64,000 nucleotides of DNA from Catalimonadaceae bacterium JC749 (GCA_021730635.1 JAJNNC010000003.1:186001-250000); one strand, 5' to 3'. Counted from the stretch's first letter, positions 14,389 to 24,027 are shown. Made by a program: numbers and translations. Notes: generated from the letters alone by a model not told the origin.

Positions 14389-16302
14389 ATGGACCAAGCA
14401 ACAGCCCTAGAGAAACAATTTGAAAAAATTCCTACTACCGTCTATGAGGATGCTTCCACGGCCTCCGCTGAGATTGCCAGAACGATCCGTGACCTGATCG
14501 TAAAGAAACAAAAAGCTGGCGAAAAAGCAGTGTTAGGACTGGCGACGGGTTCTTCTCCTACCCGCGTCTATGATGAGTTGGTACGCATGCATAAAGAAGA
14601 GGGTCTGAGCTTTAAAAATGTGGTCACTTTCAACCTGGATGAATACTATCCTATGGATCCGGACCGCCTGCAGAGCTATGTGCGTTACATGAAAGAATAT
14701 CTGTTTGATCATATTGACATTGATCCTAAAAATACCAATGTTCCGGACGGCACCATTCCCATTGACAAAATCAGCGAATACTGCGTGGGCTATGAAAACA
14801 AGATCAAATCCTATGGCGGTATCGACCTGCAACTGCTGGGCATCGGGGGCACGGGCCACATCGGGTTCAACGAACCCGGTTCCCGGGAGCTTTCCCGTAC
14901 CCGCCTCATCACCCTGGATAAGATCACCCGGATAGCGGCAGCCAGCGACTTTTTTGGGGAAGAGTTTGTTCCCCGCCGGGCCATCACCATGGGAGTAAAA
15001 TCTATTCAGGAAACCCGGCAGATCATTCTGATGGCCTGGGGTGAGGCCAAAGCCAAGGTGGTTCAGAAGGCTGTGGAAGGTCCCATTACCGATCAGATAC
15101 CAGCTACCTTCCTGCAAAATCACCCTAACGCCCATATCATTATAGACAAAGCGGCCGCTGCCGAGCTGACCCGGGTGAAGACCCCCTGGCTGGTAGGCCC
15201 TTGCCAGTGGGACCGGCAACTCACCCGCAAAGCGGTGGTATGGCTGTGCAAACGGGTGAAGAAGCCTATCCTGAAACTCACTCCGGAAGATTACAATGAA
15301 AACGGGATGAGCGACCTGATTGCCGATCATGGTCCGGCCTACGATATCAACATACGGGTGTTCAACGAACTGCAACATACCATTACCGGCTGGCCGGGGG
15401 GTAAACCCAATGCCGACGACAGCCAGCGTCCCGAGCGGGCACAACCTTTCCCCAAACGGGTGATCATTTTCAGTCCCCACCCCGACGATGATGTGATCTC
15501 TATGGGCGGTACGCTGCTGCGTCTGGTAGACCAGGGTCACGATGTGCATGTGGCCTACCAGACCTCTGGCAACATTGCCGTCTTTGACGACGATGCCCTC
15601 CGCTTTATGGACTTTGTCAAAGATTTCAAAGAGGCTTTCCATATTCAGGACGGGCAGATCAATACCCTGTTTGAAGAAGTCTTTGCTTCAGCCGAGCAGA
15701 AAGCCCCCGGGCAGGTAGACCCCCGCTCCGTACAGCTCATCAAAGGGCTCATCCGAAGGGGAGAAGCCAAAGCGGCCTGCCGTTACTGCGGCATAGACGA
15801 TGAAAATATCCACTTCATGGATATGCCTTTCTACGAAACCGGCAAGGTGCGTAAAAAACCCTTGAGTGAAGAAGATATACAGATCACCGTAGACCTGTTG
15901 CAAAAGGTAAAACCCCATCAGGTGTATGCTGCTGGCGACTTGTCTGATCCGCATGGTACCCACCGGGTGTGCCTGAGTGCCATCATGCAGGCCTTTGACA
16001 GACTCAAAGAGGAAGAGTGGACCAAAGACTGTTATGTATGGTTGTACCGGGGTGCCTGGCAGGAATGGGATATTGACCAGATAGAAATGGCAGTGCCCAT
16101 CAGCCCCATTGAGCTGATGCGTAAGCGCCGGGCTATCTTCAAACATCAGTCGCAGAAGGACCGTCCGCTGTTTCCCGGTTCAGACCCCAGAGAGTTCTGG
16201 CAAAGGGCTGAAGACAGAAACAAAGCCACCGCTCAGGACTATGATGCCTTGGGCTTTGCCGAATACGAAGCCATTGAAGCCTTCGTCCGCTATATTTTCT
16301 AA
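14389..16302 (+). CDS. nagB: Glucosamine-6-phosphate deaminase fused to PIG-L/LmbE deacetylase-like domain
   Basis: 637-residue two-domain protein. Residues 1 to about 300 are NagB-like (glucosamine-6-phosphate to fructose-6-phosphate plus ammonia): LGLATGSSPTRVYDEL (49-64), FNLDEYYPM with D84, and GIGGTGHIGFNEPGS with H157, the residues used in sugar binding and catalysis. From about 355 a PIG-L/LmbE zinc-dependent deacetylase domain begins, with the metal motif SPHPDDDVISMGG (D366-D368 region) and DPHGTHRVC (H522, H525). The fusion is known in Bacteroidota, where such proteins are annotated as NagB-like. It could couple deacetylation of an amino-sugar to deamination. It is oriented toward the secreted SGNH protein and lies a few kb from glmU-like and glmS genes. 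Confidence 0.88.
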   Translation: MDQATALEKQFEKIPTTVYEDASTASAEIARTIRDLIVKKQKAGEKAVLGLATGSSPTRVYDELVRMHKEEGLSFKNVVTFNLDEYYPMDPDRLQSYVRYMKEYLFDHIDIDPKNTNVPDGTIPIDKISEYCVGYENKIKSYGGIDLQLLGIGGTGHIGFNEPGSRELSRTRLITLDKITRIAAASDFFGEEFVPRRAITMGVKSIQETRQIILMAWGEAKAKVVQKAVEGPITDQIPATFLQNHPNAHIIIDKAAAAELTRVKTPWLVGPCQWDRQLTRKAVVWLCKRVKKPILKLTPEDYNENGMSDLIADHGPAYDINIRVFNELQHTITGWPGGKPNADDSQRPERAQPFPKRVIIFSPHPDDDVISMGGTLLRLVDQGHDVHVAYQTSGNIAVFDDDALRFMDFVKDFKEAFHIQDGQINTLFEEVFASAEQKAPGQVDPRSVQLIKGLIRRGEAKAACRYCGIDDENIHFMDMPFYETGKVRKKPLSEEDIQITVDLLQKVKPHQVYAAGDLSDPHGTHRVCLSAIMQAFDRLKEEEWTKDCYVWLYRGAWQEWDIDQIEMAVPISPIELMRKRRAIFKHQSQKDRPLFPGSDPREFWQRAEDRNKATAQDYDALGFAEYEAIEAFVRYIF

Positions 16303-16318
16303 GGGATCAAAATACTCC

Positions 16319-16427
16319 GACAGACTCTCCATCATCAAAAGGAAAGGTGGATAGTCTGTCCAAGTCTATCACCCCGGAGAAAGGAGACAGGAGGAATCTC
16401 ATGATGAACAGATAGTGAGGATTCCTC
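16319..16427. repeat. Two hairpins between convergent genes
   Basis: First, arms 16319-16333 and 16346-16360 match at 13 of 15 positions (GACAGACT/AGTCTGTC core). Second, arms 16391-16401 and 16416-16427 pair over GAGGAATC/GATTCCTC plus three more bases with one bulge. Neither is followed by a clear T-run. They lie between the converging nagB-like and SGNH genes and may serve as terminators. Confidence 0.5.
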
Positions 16428-16507
16428 ACCCAACCTCTGTAGTTCTGTCAGGCATGCCAGGAATGAAAAGGATTGCCAGCGTACACCGCCTGGAATATTC
16501 GATGTGC

Positions 16508-18838
16508 TTATTCTACCAGCAACTTTCGCTGCGCTACCTGATATCCCTGCCGGAGGGTCACCAGGTATAGGCCGGTAGGTAGCCTGTCGGGCAAAGTGAG
16601 GAAGGTTTGTGTATCCTTCAGGGTGATCTCCCGGGAGAGATACATCCTGCCTGTCACGTCATACACGGCCAGGGTAGCCTTAGAAGCCGGTTCTGGCGTG
16701 ATAATCCGGATGGCCATACTTTCCCGGATGGGCAAAGGATTGGACAGGAGCGTCATATGGAACAACAAGGGCTGCTCAGAATAAAAGGAAACGACAGGAG
16801 AATAGTCAGACCGTTCGTCAAAATCCACCTGCTTCAGGCGATAGAAGTTGTTGCCATAGAAAGGCGCCAGATCTGTATAGTGATAATGACGAGGCTCATA
16901 GCTGGTGCCTGCGCCTTTGATCCGGGTGAGGGGTGTCCAATGCTCCGCGTCCGCAGACCTTTCCACCACAAAATAATCGTTGTTTTGTTCCGAAGCGGTT
17001 TCCCAATACAGGGCGGCATATCCTTCGGGGGTGGCCGTCACGTGGAAGTCGGCCAGCACGATGGGCAGCGGTGTGGCCCCTTCAATGTGATTCCCGCCGG
17101 AGAAAATACTGAAAGAACTGATACCGTCGGCCCACAGGGTGTTGGTCTGGGTATCTACCTGCCCCCCGATCAGCCATCCATCCTCGTCGGAGTACTTGAT
17201 GATTCTCAAATCAGATTCCTTATCGCCCGCTGCCAGTTCCACATCTTCTTGCAGATACTGGTATTTCACATAGTACTGATAATCACTCAGGCCCTCCTGC
17301 CGCAGATTCCAATACCGGGATAGCAACGGACTGGCCGCTCCGGCCTCAGGGGGGTGGGTATCGGCTACTGTCATCTTCAGTTTTCCATCGGCAATAGTGC
17401 CTGCTTTCAGCACAAAGGTGAAGGGCGTATAATGCTGGTTGTCCCCTACCGGAAAGACCAGGGCTTCGTTGCGCATGGATTCGTCTATCCGGTAAACCAG
17501 ATCGCCCTGTGCTGTGGTCTGCACATAAGAGGAAGCGCTCCCTCCTGTCAGGGATAAGGGTTTCTCCAGGGTCAGATCATATCCTTCCAGGCGGATCACA
17601 CCTGCTGTGAGTGCCAGGGTGCCCGTCACGGTCAGGTCTTTATCCAGGCGGGTGACCCCTGCCGTCTTATTCATTTTCAAGGTTTTCACGGCATCGAACC
17701 CCTGGAGCAGCATGTCTTCCGGCCCCGTCAGCTCCAGGCTACCCTGGCTGGCCGAGAGTGTGCCCTGAATATGCCAGCTACAACTGATCCGTAGCTGTTC
17801 CTGGGCTAAGTGCAGGGTTGCCTGCTGCTTTACGGTTAGCACCCTGATCTCCTCATCCCGGCTCAGGGTCACCGTGTGCCCGCTTTGGATAGTTACCATA
17901 GCCTCACTGCCGGGTACTGTGTTCAGGTTCCAGACAGCCTTATCCGTATACGAACCACTCTTGACAGAAGTATAAAGACCGGCGATTCTTTCATAGACCA
18001 GGGACTGCTTCACTTCCTCAAACAACACCCGGTGCCCTTCAGCATTGAGGTGTACCCCATCGCCCAGGGCCAGAGCCGTTTTTATTTTCGGCTGTTGATT
18101 CTCATCGTAGCGGACAATATCAGTCCAGAAATCCAGCGCGTATACGCCATAGGTATTCAGGATGGCATCCCTTACCGCAGTCTGTATCTCATTCTGTGCG
18201 GTATTCAAGGCATCCCGGGGCTGGGTGGTGGTGATCCATACCGGTATTCCTTTTTCCTGCGCCTTCTGGTACATGACCGCAAAATTTTGCATCTGGTCGG
18301 CAGCACTGTAATTTTTGGCAGCATCGTTGGAAGGCAGGTTGATGATAATCCCATCCGGGTTCAGCGCAATGGCTTTGGTGATATTCCTGTCGGTCTTAGG
18401 CGTCGGGCGACCGCTGGGGGGTGTAAAGTCAGAAGGCATCAGATCGTAGGTGGTGTAGCCTCCTTTCGCCAGATTGATGACTTCATGGTCTGAATCTATA
18501 TTTTTCAGATAGGCTGTATACCGCCCTACCCAGGACTCTGCTTTAGACACCCCATGTCCTTCCGCGGTGGAAGAACCAATGACGACAATAGTAAGGGGAG
18601 CCACCGCACCACATACCCCTTGTATATTCTGTTGAGGCGAAAAAAAGGAGTGTTGCGGGAAAGAAGAGGGTACTTGTGCCAACCCTTTCTCCGGTATGTC
18701 GGTTAAATAAAGCTGAAGACTATGATTCTCAGGAATAATATTTGTAGTAGGTTTTGCAGGCGTATAGGTGCTAAAACAGGTGAATAAGACAAATATCAGC
18801 AGCATCCGCCTACATCGTATAATGGTCAGGTTTTGCAC
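16508..18838 (-). CDS. Secreted SGNH/GDSL hydrolase with T9SS C-terminal sorting domain
   Basis: 776-residue exported protein. A GTG at 18838 gives a signal peptide with a basic RCRR before MLLIFVLFTCFS; an ATG at 18805 is the alternative start. The esterase domain (about 85-285) has the SGNH blocks: IGSSTAEGHG (nucleophile Ser), PSNDA and GDGVHLNAEGH (Asp/His). The middle is beta-rich with GSEAMVTIQSGHTVTLS-type repeats. Near the end ADFHVTATPEGYAALYWET to NNFYRLKQVDFD is the Ig-like domain common before sorting signals, and the last 80 residues (VYDVTGRMYLSRE, PTGLYLVTLR, QRKLLVE) form a type A T9SS sorting domain. It likely removes acyl groups from glycans outside the cell. The T9SS protein PorT is encoded elsewhere in this window. 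Confidence 0.87.
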   Translation of the reverse strand: MQNLTIIRCRRMLLIFVLFTCFSTYTPAKPTTNIIPENHSLQLYLTDIPEKGLAQVPSSFPQHSFFSPQQNIQGVCGAVAPLTIVVIGSSTAEGHGVSKAESWVGRYTAYLKNIDSDHEVINLAKGGYTTYDLMPSDFTPPSGRPTPKTDRNITKAIALNPDGIIINLPSNDAAKNYSAADQMQNFAVMYQKAQEKGIPVWITTTQPRDALNTAQNEIQTAVRDAILNTYGVYALDFWTDIVRYDENQQPKIKTALALGDGVHLNAEGHRVLFEEVKQSLVYERIAGLYTSVKSGSYTDKAVWNLNTVPGSEAMVTIQSGHTVTLSRDEEIRVLTVKQQATLHLAQEQLRISCSWHIQGTLSASQGSLELTGPEDMLLQGFDAVKTLKMNKTAGVTRLDKDLTVTGTLALTAGVIRLEGYDLTLEKPLSLTGGSASSYVQTTAQGDLVYRIDESMRNEALVFPVGDNQHYTPFTFVLKAGTIADGKLKMTVADTHPPEAGAASPLLSRYWNLRQEGLSDYQYYVKYQYLQEDVELAAGDKESDLRIIKYSDEDGWLIGGQVDTQTNTLWADGISSFSIFSGGNHIEGATPLPIVLADFHVTATPEGYAALYWETASEQNNDYFVVERSADAEHWTPLTRIKGAGTSYEPRHYHYTDLAPFYGNNFYRLKQVDFDERSDYSPVVSFYSEQPLLFHMTLLSNPLPIRESMAIRIITPEPASKATLAVYDVTGRMYLSREITLKDTQTFLTLPDRLPTGLYLVTLRQGYQVAQRKLLVE

Positions 18839-19012
18839 AATAAGTAGTTAAAATTACACAATTACGCTCACATCCTACAAAATCCTAATATAATAATAAC
18901 TTAAGTTAAAGTATCAACCTTTGGTATTAAAATTTTCACAGCACAACCACCTGGAAGTTTAAGCATCAAAAGCAAAGACAGTCTTGTTGAATCATTAATA
19001 TAAAATGCATTT

Positions 19013-20278
19013 ATGCACCTAGTTTTTTTTGACGACCCTCTACTTCGCGACGCCCTCAAACCTTTTACACTGACACGTCCGACTGCCCAGCTACGGGTTG
19101 GCATCTGGACTATCGCAGAAAAATGGGAGAAGCAACTTTCCGGACAAACCCCTGTGGCGGGAATAGGCTATATTACTGAGCCTTACCTGCAGGAGAAATT
19201 TCCCCTCCGGTACGCAGAGGACACTTTGCTGATCCATGGCGCTGTTTGTCCTGACCCTGCCCTGCTGGAAACTGTCAGGGCATTACCGCCGGGGCATGTA
19301 TTGAAGCAGCAGGATCAAATTGTGGCTGTTCGTATGACAGGCACCGCCCTGGAGCAATTACAAAAGCGGCTGCGTCATAACAGTTATACGCACTTCTATG
19401 CCTTTTTGCAGGAGAGCATTGCGCATTATCCAAATAAAGATTATGCACAGGAATTTGCGATGATCCGGCACAAATGGGACATCTTCCTGCAAAATGCCCA
19501 ACAGCTCACGGCTGATTTCCGTTGGATCGCTGATCATCATACTTCTGCTACTATCACGGACCCGCATACTATTATCTATCATCCGGAAAATGTCTTTGTG
19601 GAAGCAGGGGTTTCTGTGAAAGCGGCCATCATCAATGCGGAAGACGGGCCGGTCTATCTGGGCAAAAATGCCACTATTCACGAAAGTGCGGTGATCAAAG
19701 GGCCCTTTGCCATGCTGGAAGGAGCACATGTCAACATAGGGAGTAAGATCAGGGAGGCCACCACGGTAGGTCCGTACTGCAAGGTAGGCGGTGAAGTAAA
19801 AAACACGGTATTCTTTGCCAACAGCAACAAAGGCCATGAAGGATTTCTGGGCAATGCGGTCGTAGGAGAATGGTGTAATTTCGGTGCCGACACCAACGCT
19901 TCCAATCTGAAGAACAATTACAAGCCGGTTAGCTTGTGGCATTATGGGATGCGGGCTTTCCAGGATTCGGAGCAGCTGTTTTGCGGCCTGATGATGGGCG
20001 ACCATAGCAAATGCGGGATCAATACCATGTTCAATACCGGAACGGTGGTGGGAGTTAGCGCCAATATTTTCGGCAGTGATTATCCTCCCAAATTTATTCC
20101 TTCTTTTACCTGGGGAGGTATTCAGGAGAACACGGTATACGCGCTGAACAAAGCGCTGGAAGTAGCTAGCGCCGTGATGCAGCGAAGAGGTATCCCACTT
20201 TCAACAGCCGATGAAGCGATCTTAAGATATGTTTTTGAACACAGGGAGGAGGAACAGGTTTTGAAAAATAATCAGTAA
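19013..20278 (+). CDS. GlmU-like bifunctional UDP-GlcNAc synthesis enzyme, Bacteroidota type
   Basis: 421 residues with an N-terminal nucleotidyltransferase-like half and a C-terminal left-handed beta-helix acetyltransferase half, matching the alternative GlmU family found in Bacteroidota that replaces the standard enzyme. The N terminus LVFFDDPLLRDALKPFTLTR and the motif RPTAQLRVGIWTIAEKW are typical. Hexapeptide repeats run from about 195 (GPVYLGKNATIHESAVIKG) to 330, with AFQDSEQLFCGLMMGDHSKC and NTGTVVGVSANIFGSDYPPK as the conserved late region. A competing ATG at 19005 meets a stop after five codons. It is followed by glmS 217 bp later, in the same direction, so the two supply UDP-GlcNAc for peptidoglycan and lipid A. 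Confidence 0.85.
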   Translation: MHLVFFDDPLLRDALKPFTLTRPTAQLRVGIWTIAEKWEKQLSGQTPVAGIGYITEPYLQEKFPLRYAEDTLLIHGAVCPDPALLETVRALPPGHVLKQQDQIVAVRMTGTALEQLQKRLRHNSYTHFYAFLQESIAHYPNKDYAQEFAMIRHKWDIFLQNAQQLTADFRWIADHHTSATITDPHTIIYHPENVFVEAGVSVKAAIINAEDGPVYLGKNATIHESAVIKGPFAMLEGAHVNIGSKIREATTVGPYCKVGGEVKNTVFFANSNKGHEGFLGNAVVGEWCNFGADTNASNLKNNYKPVSLWHYGMRAFQDSEQLFCGLMMGDHSKCGINTMFNTGTVVGVSANIFGSDYPPKFIPSFTWGGIQENTVYALNKALEVASAVMQRRGIPLSTADEAILRYVFEHREEEQVLKNNQ

Positions 20279-20348
20279 GTGGAAGAAACCTGATCCTTGT
20301 AACAAATTCATTTTTTTTGTGATTTTTTGGAAGGCAAACCTCTGTAAG

Positions 20349-20378
20349 TTGAACAGGTTCTTTTCACTCGTTATCTTG
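20349..20378 (+). promoter_or_regulatory. Possible Bacteroidota promoter upstream of glmS
   Basis: TTG at 20349-20351 and TATCTTG at 20372-20378 are separated by 20 bases, close to the TTG-N19-21-TAnnTTTG housekeeping promoter of this phylum but one base short in the second element. It would give a leader of about 110 bases before glmS, long enough for RNA-level control. Prediction only. Confidence 0.3.
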
Positions 20379-20495
20379 TAGACACATTATTGAGAAGATA
20401 CCACAAAATATTAGAAATATTTAAGTGAGAACGAATATTTGAGTACTTCCTTATTGCTAACATCGTTAATTAAAAGGTAATAAACCCAACTTATT

Positions 20496-22343
20496 ATGTG
20501 TGGAATAGTAGCTTACATCGGACATCGCCAGGCACATTCTGTCATCCTGAAAGGATTGAAAAGGTTAGAATACCGAGGGTATGACAGCGCCGGTATCGCA
20601 TTATTAAATGGAGGACTTCATGTATACAAGAAAAAAGGCAAGGTAGCCGAACTGGAGGCACACCTATTGCTGACGGGTGATGAACAGAATCTGAAAAGCC
20701 ATGTAGGCATTGGCCATACCCGTTGGGCAACGCATGGCGCACCCAGTGATGTGAATGCTCACCCACACTTCTCAGGCAACAAACGCCTGACCATCATTCA
20801 CAATGGAATTATAGAGAACTATGATGCGCTGAAAAAAGAACTGCTTCAGAAAGGTCACCGGTTTGAAAGCGAAACTGATACGGAAGTACTGATCCATTTT
20901 ATTGAAGATATACAGCAGCACGAGGAGTGTTCTCTGGAAGTAGCAGTTCGCTTAGCCTTATCGAGAGTTGTAGGGGCGTATGCCATTGTGATTATGTCGG
21001 CAGATGAACCGGATATGCTCATTGCTGCCCGCAAAGGAAGTCCGCTGGTGCTGGGGTTGGGCAAAAACGAATTCTTTCTGGCCTCCGATGCCACGCCTAT
21101 TGTAGAGTATGCCAACGAGGTGGTATACCTGAACGATGATGAAGTCTGCGTGATCCGGGATCAGCAATTCACCATCAAAGATGTGAACGACATACCCACG
21201 AACCCCTATATCCATACGCTGGACATCGAACTGGAGGCCATCGAGAAGGGAGGGTTTGACTATTTTATGCTGAAAGAAATTTACGAGCAGCCCAAGTCTA
21301 TCAGCGATTGTATGCGGGGAAGGCTCAACGCTGACACAGGCACGCTCATGCTGGGTGGTATCCGCGATTATGTAGATCAGCTGGTAGAAGCCAAGCGGAT
21401 TATCGTGGTAGCCTGTGGTACTTCCTGGCATGCAGGTTTGGTGGCAGAATACATCTTTGAGGATTTGTGTCGGATTCCGGTAGAGGTTGAATATGCCTCT
21501 GAGTTCCGTTACCGCAATCCGGTGATCAATGCAGGGGATATTGTCATCGCTATTTCTCAATCGGGAGAAACGGCGGATACGCTGGCGGCCATCGAGCTTG
21601 CCAAAAGACAGGGTGCTATTGTTTTGGGCGTTTGTAACGTGGTAGGTTCTTCTATTGCCAGAGCTTCCCATGCGGGTTCTTACACCCACGCCGGTCCGGA
21701 AATTGGGGTAGCCAGTACCAAAGCATTCACCGCCCAACTCACTGTCTTGACTATGATCGCTATGCTGGTTGGAAGAAAAAAGGGAACCCTGAAAGAAGAT
21801 AACTACCGTCGGTTACTGAAAGAAATGAGCCAGATTCCGCGAAAAGTAGAAAAAGCCCTGGCACTGAATGCACAGGTAGAATACATTTCCGGTTACTACA
21901 AAGATGCCACCAATGCGATCTATTTAGGGCGAGGATACAACTTCCCGGTAGCCTTGGAAGGAGCACTAAAACTGAAAGAAATTTCTTATATACACGCAGA
22001 AGGATATCCGGCGGCTGAGATGAAGCATGGTCCTATTGCTTTGATCGATGAGGAAATGCCAGTGGTATTCATTGCCACCCGGGATAGCTCCTATGAAAAA
22101 ATTGTGTCTAACATTCAGGAAGTAAAAGCCCGGAAAGGACAGGTCATTGCCATCGTTACGGAAGGAGACGAACTTATTGCCAGTATGGCCGACCATGTGC
22201 TGGAAGTGCCCGACACTTCTCAACTGCTGATGCCCCTGATCTCGGTGATTCCTTTACAGCTATTATCTTATCATATCGCCGTAATGAGAGGTTGTGATGT
22301 AGATCAGCCCAGAAACCTGGCCAAGTCGGTGACAGTAGAATAA
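20496..22343 (+). CDS. glmS: Glutamine--fructose-6-phosphate aminotransferase (isomerizing)
   Basis: 615 residues, the normal GlmS length. The mature nucleophile is Cys2 in MCGIVAYIGHR; the class II amidotransferase domain shows RLEYRGYDSAG, GHTRWATHG and HPH with IIHNGIIENY. Two SIS domains follow, with IIVVACGTSWHAG, AISQSGETADTLAA, the lysine-containing TKAFTAQLT and, near the C terminus, AEMKHGPIALID. The protein ends LAKSVTVE, the usual GlmS end. It makes glucosamine-6-phosphate, the precursor used by the GlmU-like neighbour; NagB nearby runs the reverse, degradative step. A strong terminator follows 31 bp after the stop. Confidence 0.96.
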   Translation: MCGIVAYIGHRQAHSVILKGLKRLEYRGYDSAGIALLNGGLHVYKKKGKVAELEAHLLLTGDEQNLKSHVGIGHTRWATHGAPSDVNAHPHFSGNKRLTIIHNGIIENYDALKKELLQKGHRFESETDTEVLIHFIEDIQQHEECSLEVAVRLALSRVVGAYAIVIMSADEPDMLIAARKGSPLVLGLGKNEFFLASDATPIVEYANEVVYLNDDEVCVIRDQQFTIKDVNDIPTNPYIHTLDIELEAIEKGGFDYFMLKEIYEQPKSISDCMRGRLNADTGTLMLGGIRDYVDQLVEAKRIIVVACGTSWHAGLVAEYIFEDLCRIPVEVEYASEFRYRNPVINAGDIVIAISQSGETADTLAAIELAKRQGAIVLGVCNVVGSSIARASHAGSYTHAGPEIGVASTKAFTAQLTVLTMIAMLVGRKKGTLKEDNYRRLLKEMSQIPRKVEKALALNAQVEYISGYYKDATNAIYLGRGYNFPVALEGALKLKEISYIHAEGYPAAEMKHGPIALIDEEMPVVFIATRDSSYEKIVSNIQEVKARKGQVIAIVTEGDELIASMADHVLEVPDTSQLLMPLISVIPLQLLSYHIAVMRGCDVDQPRNLAKSVTVE

Positions 22344-22374
22344 ATAAACTTTTCAATATTTTCTGAGAGCAAAG

Positions 22375-22400
22375 CCACCTTTTCAGGTGGTTTTTCTTTT
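22375..22400 (+). terminator. Rho-independent terminator of glmS
   Basis: Perfect stem CCACCT/AGGTGG (22375-22380, 22385-22390) with a TTTC loop and extension by G-T and A-T pairs, followed by TTTTTCTTTT. Confidence 0.85.
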
Positions 22401-22707
22401 CGATACGCTCAGTGTCATCCACCTTTACCCTTTCCAGCGGCTGGTTTTGTCTGAACCCAGACTACGGAAATGAGCTATGATGAATGCTACTACCAGTAAG
22501 TTCTATCAATGCCAGGGAGAAGAGCGCATAAGATTCACTGTCTGGCTGATAGGATGATTCAATCAAAACCCCTTCCTTCTCCAGACAGCGCATGCCCTTT
22601 GCGAACCCAAGACTTATTGCCTGAGATATTTCTGTATTTATACTTTATTTCCAATATTTATTCTGTTATTACAGAACATTTCAGCATTATCATTTGAAAA
22701 TTTAAGA
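22401..22707. other. Gene-free region between glmS terminator and aminotransferase
   Basis: About 300 bp. It contains one perfect 8-bp inverted repeat (CTGTCTGG at 22538-22545 and CCAGACAG at 22581-22588) and an AT-rich end that should include the promoter for the next gene. No gene or RNA was recognised. Confidence 0.4.
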
Positions 22708-24009
22708 ATGACAGTACACACCAACTTGACTAACCAGAAGAGAAAATTTTTGAAGCAACTTTTTACAAGTTCCTTTGCCTCACTGACCTTGCCGGCTTGG
22801 GCAAATGCTCCTAATGATTTGTTTCCTTCTCGAGAAGCCATTACAGCATTGGCTACCAATGATGATCCCAGTGAGGAGCGTTATTGGGAAATGGTAAAGA
22901 AACAATTTTCTATTCCTGATCACCTGCTCATGGTGAATGCGGCCAATCTCTGTCCAAGTCCCTATGTGGTCAACGAACAAGTACACACCGCTCATCAGAG
23001 GCTGGAGAAAGATGTATCTTTTCAGCTTCGCTCCGGTTTCGCTACCGAGCGTGAGCAGGCACTTCAGCTGATGGCTGACTTTGTGGGTGTGCGTAAAGAG
23101 GAAATTGGTATCACTCGCAATACCACCGAAAGCAACAACATTATCGTCAATGGTCTTGATTTGAAAAAAGGGGATGAAGTGGTGCTTTGGGAGCAGAACC
23201 ACCCCTCGAACGGAACCGCATGGGAACAGCGAGCCAAACGATACGGGTTTACCATCAAAAAAGTGAGCCTGCCTGCCAATCCGACCGCTGCTGAAGAATT
23301 GATTGAGCCATTCGCAAAAGCCATTCATTCAAAAACCAGATTGTTATCGTTTTCGCATATTTCAAACACCACAGGTATGGCACTACCTGCTCAAGCGCTC
23401 TGCCAACTGGCGAAAGAACATAATATTTTTAGTTTGGTCGATGGGGCACAATCGCTGGGTATGATGGACCTGAATCTTAAGGAGATGGGATGCGATTTTT
23501 ATACCGGTAGTACGTATAAGTGGTTGATGGGACCTTTGGAAAACGGAGTTTTGTATGTCAATAAAGCACATCTCGGCCATGTTTGGCCTACCATTGTGGG
23601 AGCCGGATGGAAAAGTGAAAGTGCTACCGTGGATGAAAAACTTTGCCTGTTAGGGCAGCGGAATGAAACAACTCTTTCTGCTTTATCCGCTGTTTTGAAG
23701 TTTCATCATGCTATCGGCAAAAAGCAGATTGAGGAAAGGATTCTGGCTTTAAACAGCTATCTTAAGCAGCAAATCCGGGAAAAAATTCCTGCCGCTACGT
23801 TTATTACGCCCTTGTCGCCCACTTTCAGCGGGGGAGTTACCATTCTTCAATTACCTGGCAAAGAGGCTCAAATCCTGTTTCAAAAACTGTATGACCAATA
23901 TGGCATCGCTTGTGCGCCCACCGGTGGCCTCCGCTTTTCACCTCATATCTACAATACCATGGCGGACATGGACAAAGTGGTGGATGCCCTGATAGCTATT
24001 ACGGTCTAG
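22708..24009 (+). CDS. Aminotransferase class V / cysteine desulfurase-like PLP enzyme, exported
   Basis: 433-residue fold-type I PLP enzyme of the class V group, resembling isopenicillin N epimerase and cysteine desulfurase-like proteins. Key features are NTTESNNIIVNG (cofactor phosphate region), EQNHPSNGTAWEQ, SHISNTTG, LVDGAQSLGMMDLN (PLP-binding Asp and Gln) and the lysine of GSTYKWLMGPLE that forms the Schiff base. The first 35 residues contain KRKFLKQLFTSSFASLTLPAWA, which looks like a signal peptide with an ANA cleavage region; there is no twin arginine. Export of a PLP enzyme without a Tat signal is odd but has parallels in this family in Bacteroidota. The substrate is unknown. It is convergent with the DUF2911 gene across a shared terminator. 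Confidence 0.82.
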   Translation: MTVHTNLTNQKRKFLKQLFTSSFASLTLPAWANAPNDLFPSREAITALATNDDPSEERYWEMVKKQFSIPDHLLMVNAANLCPSPYVVNEQVHTAHQRLEKDVSFQLRSGFATEREQALQLMADFVGVRKEEIGITRNTTESNNIIVNGLDLKKGDEVVLWEQNHPSNGTAWEQRAKRYGFTIKKVSLPANPTAAEELIEPFAKAIHSKTRLLSFSHISNTTGMALPAQALCQLAKEHNIFSLVDGAQSLGMMDLNLKEMGCDFYTGSTYKWLMGPLENGVLYVNKAHLGHVWPTIVGAGWKSESATVDEKLCLLGQRNETTLSALSAVLKFHHAIGKKQIEERILALNSYLKQQIREKIPAATFITPLSPTFSGGVTILQLPGKEAQILFQKLYDQYGIACAPTGGLRFSPHIYNTMADMDKVVDALIAITV

Positions 24010-24027
24010 TCTGTTAATCAAAATAAA

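Noticed and set aside
14533-15642. Long minus-strand frame (369 codons) inside nagB
   Set aside because: It is a shadow of a strongly supported gene, with no recognisable protein pattern of its own.
17876-18493. Plus-strand frame of about 205 codons inside the SGNH gene
   Set aside because: Antisense shadow of a well-supported exported protein with SGNH and T9SS motifs.
20958-21737. Minus-strand frame of about 259 codons inside glmS
   Set aside because: Shadow of glmS, no protein pattern.
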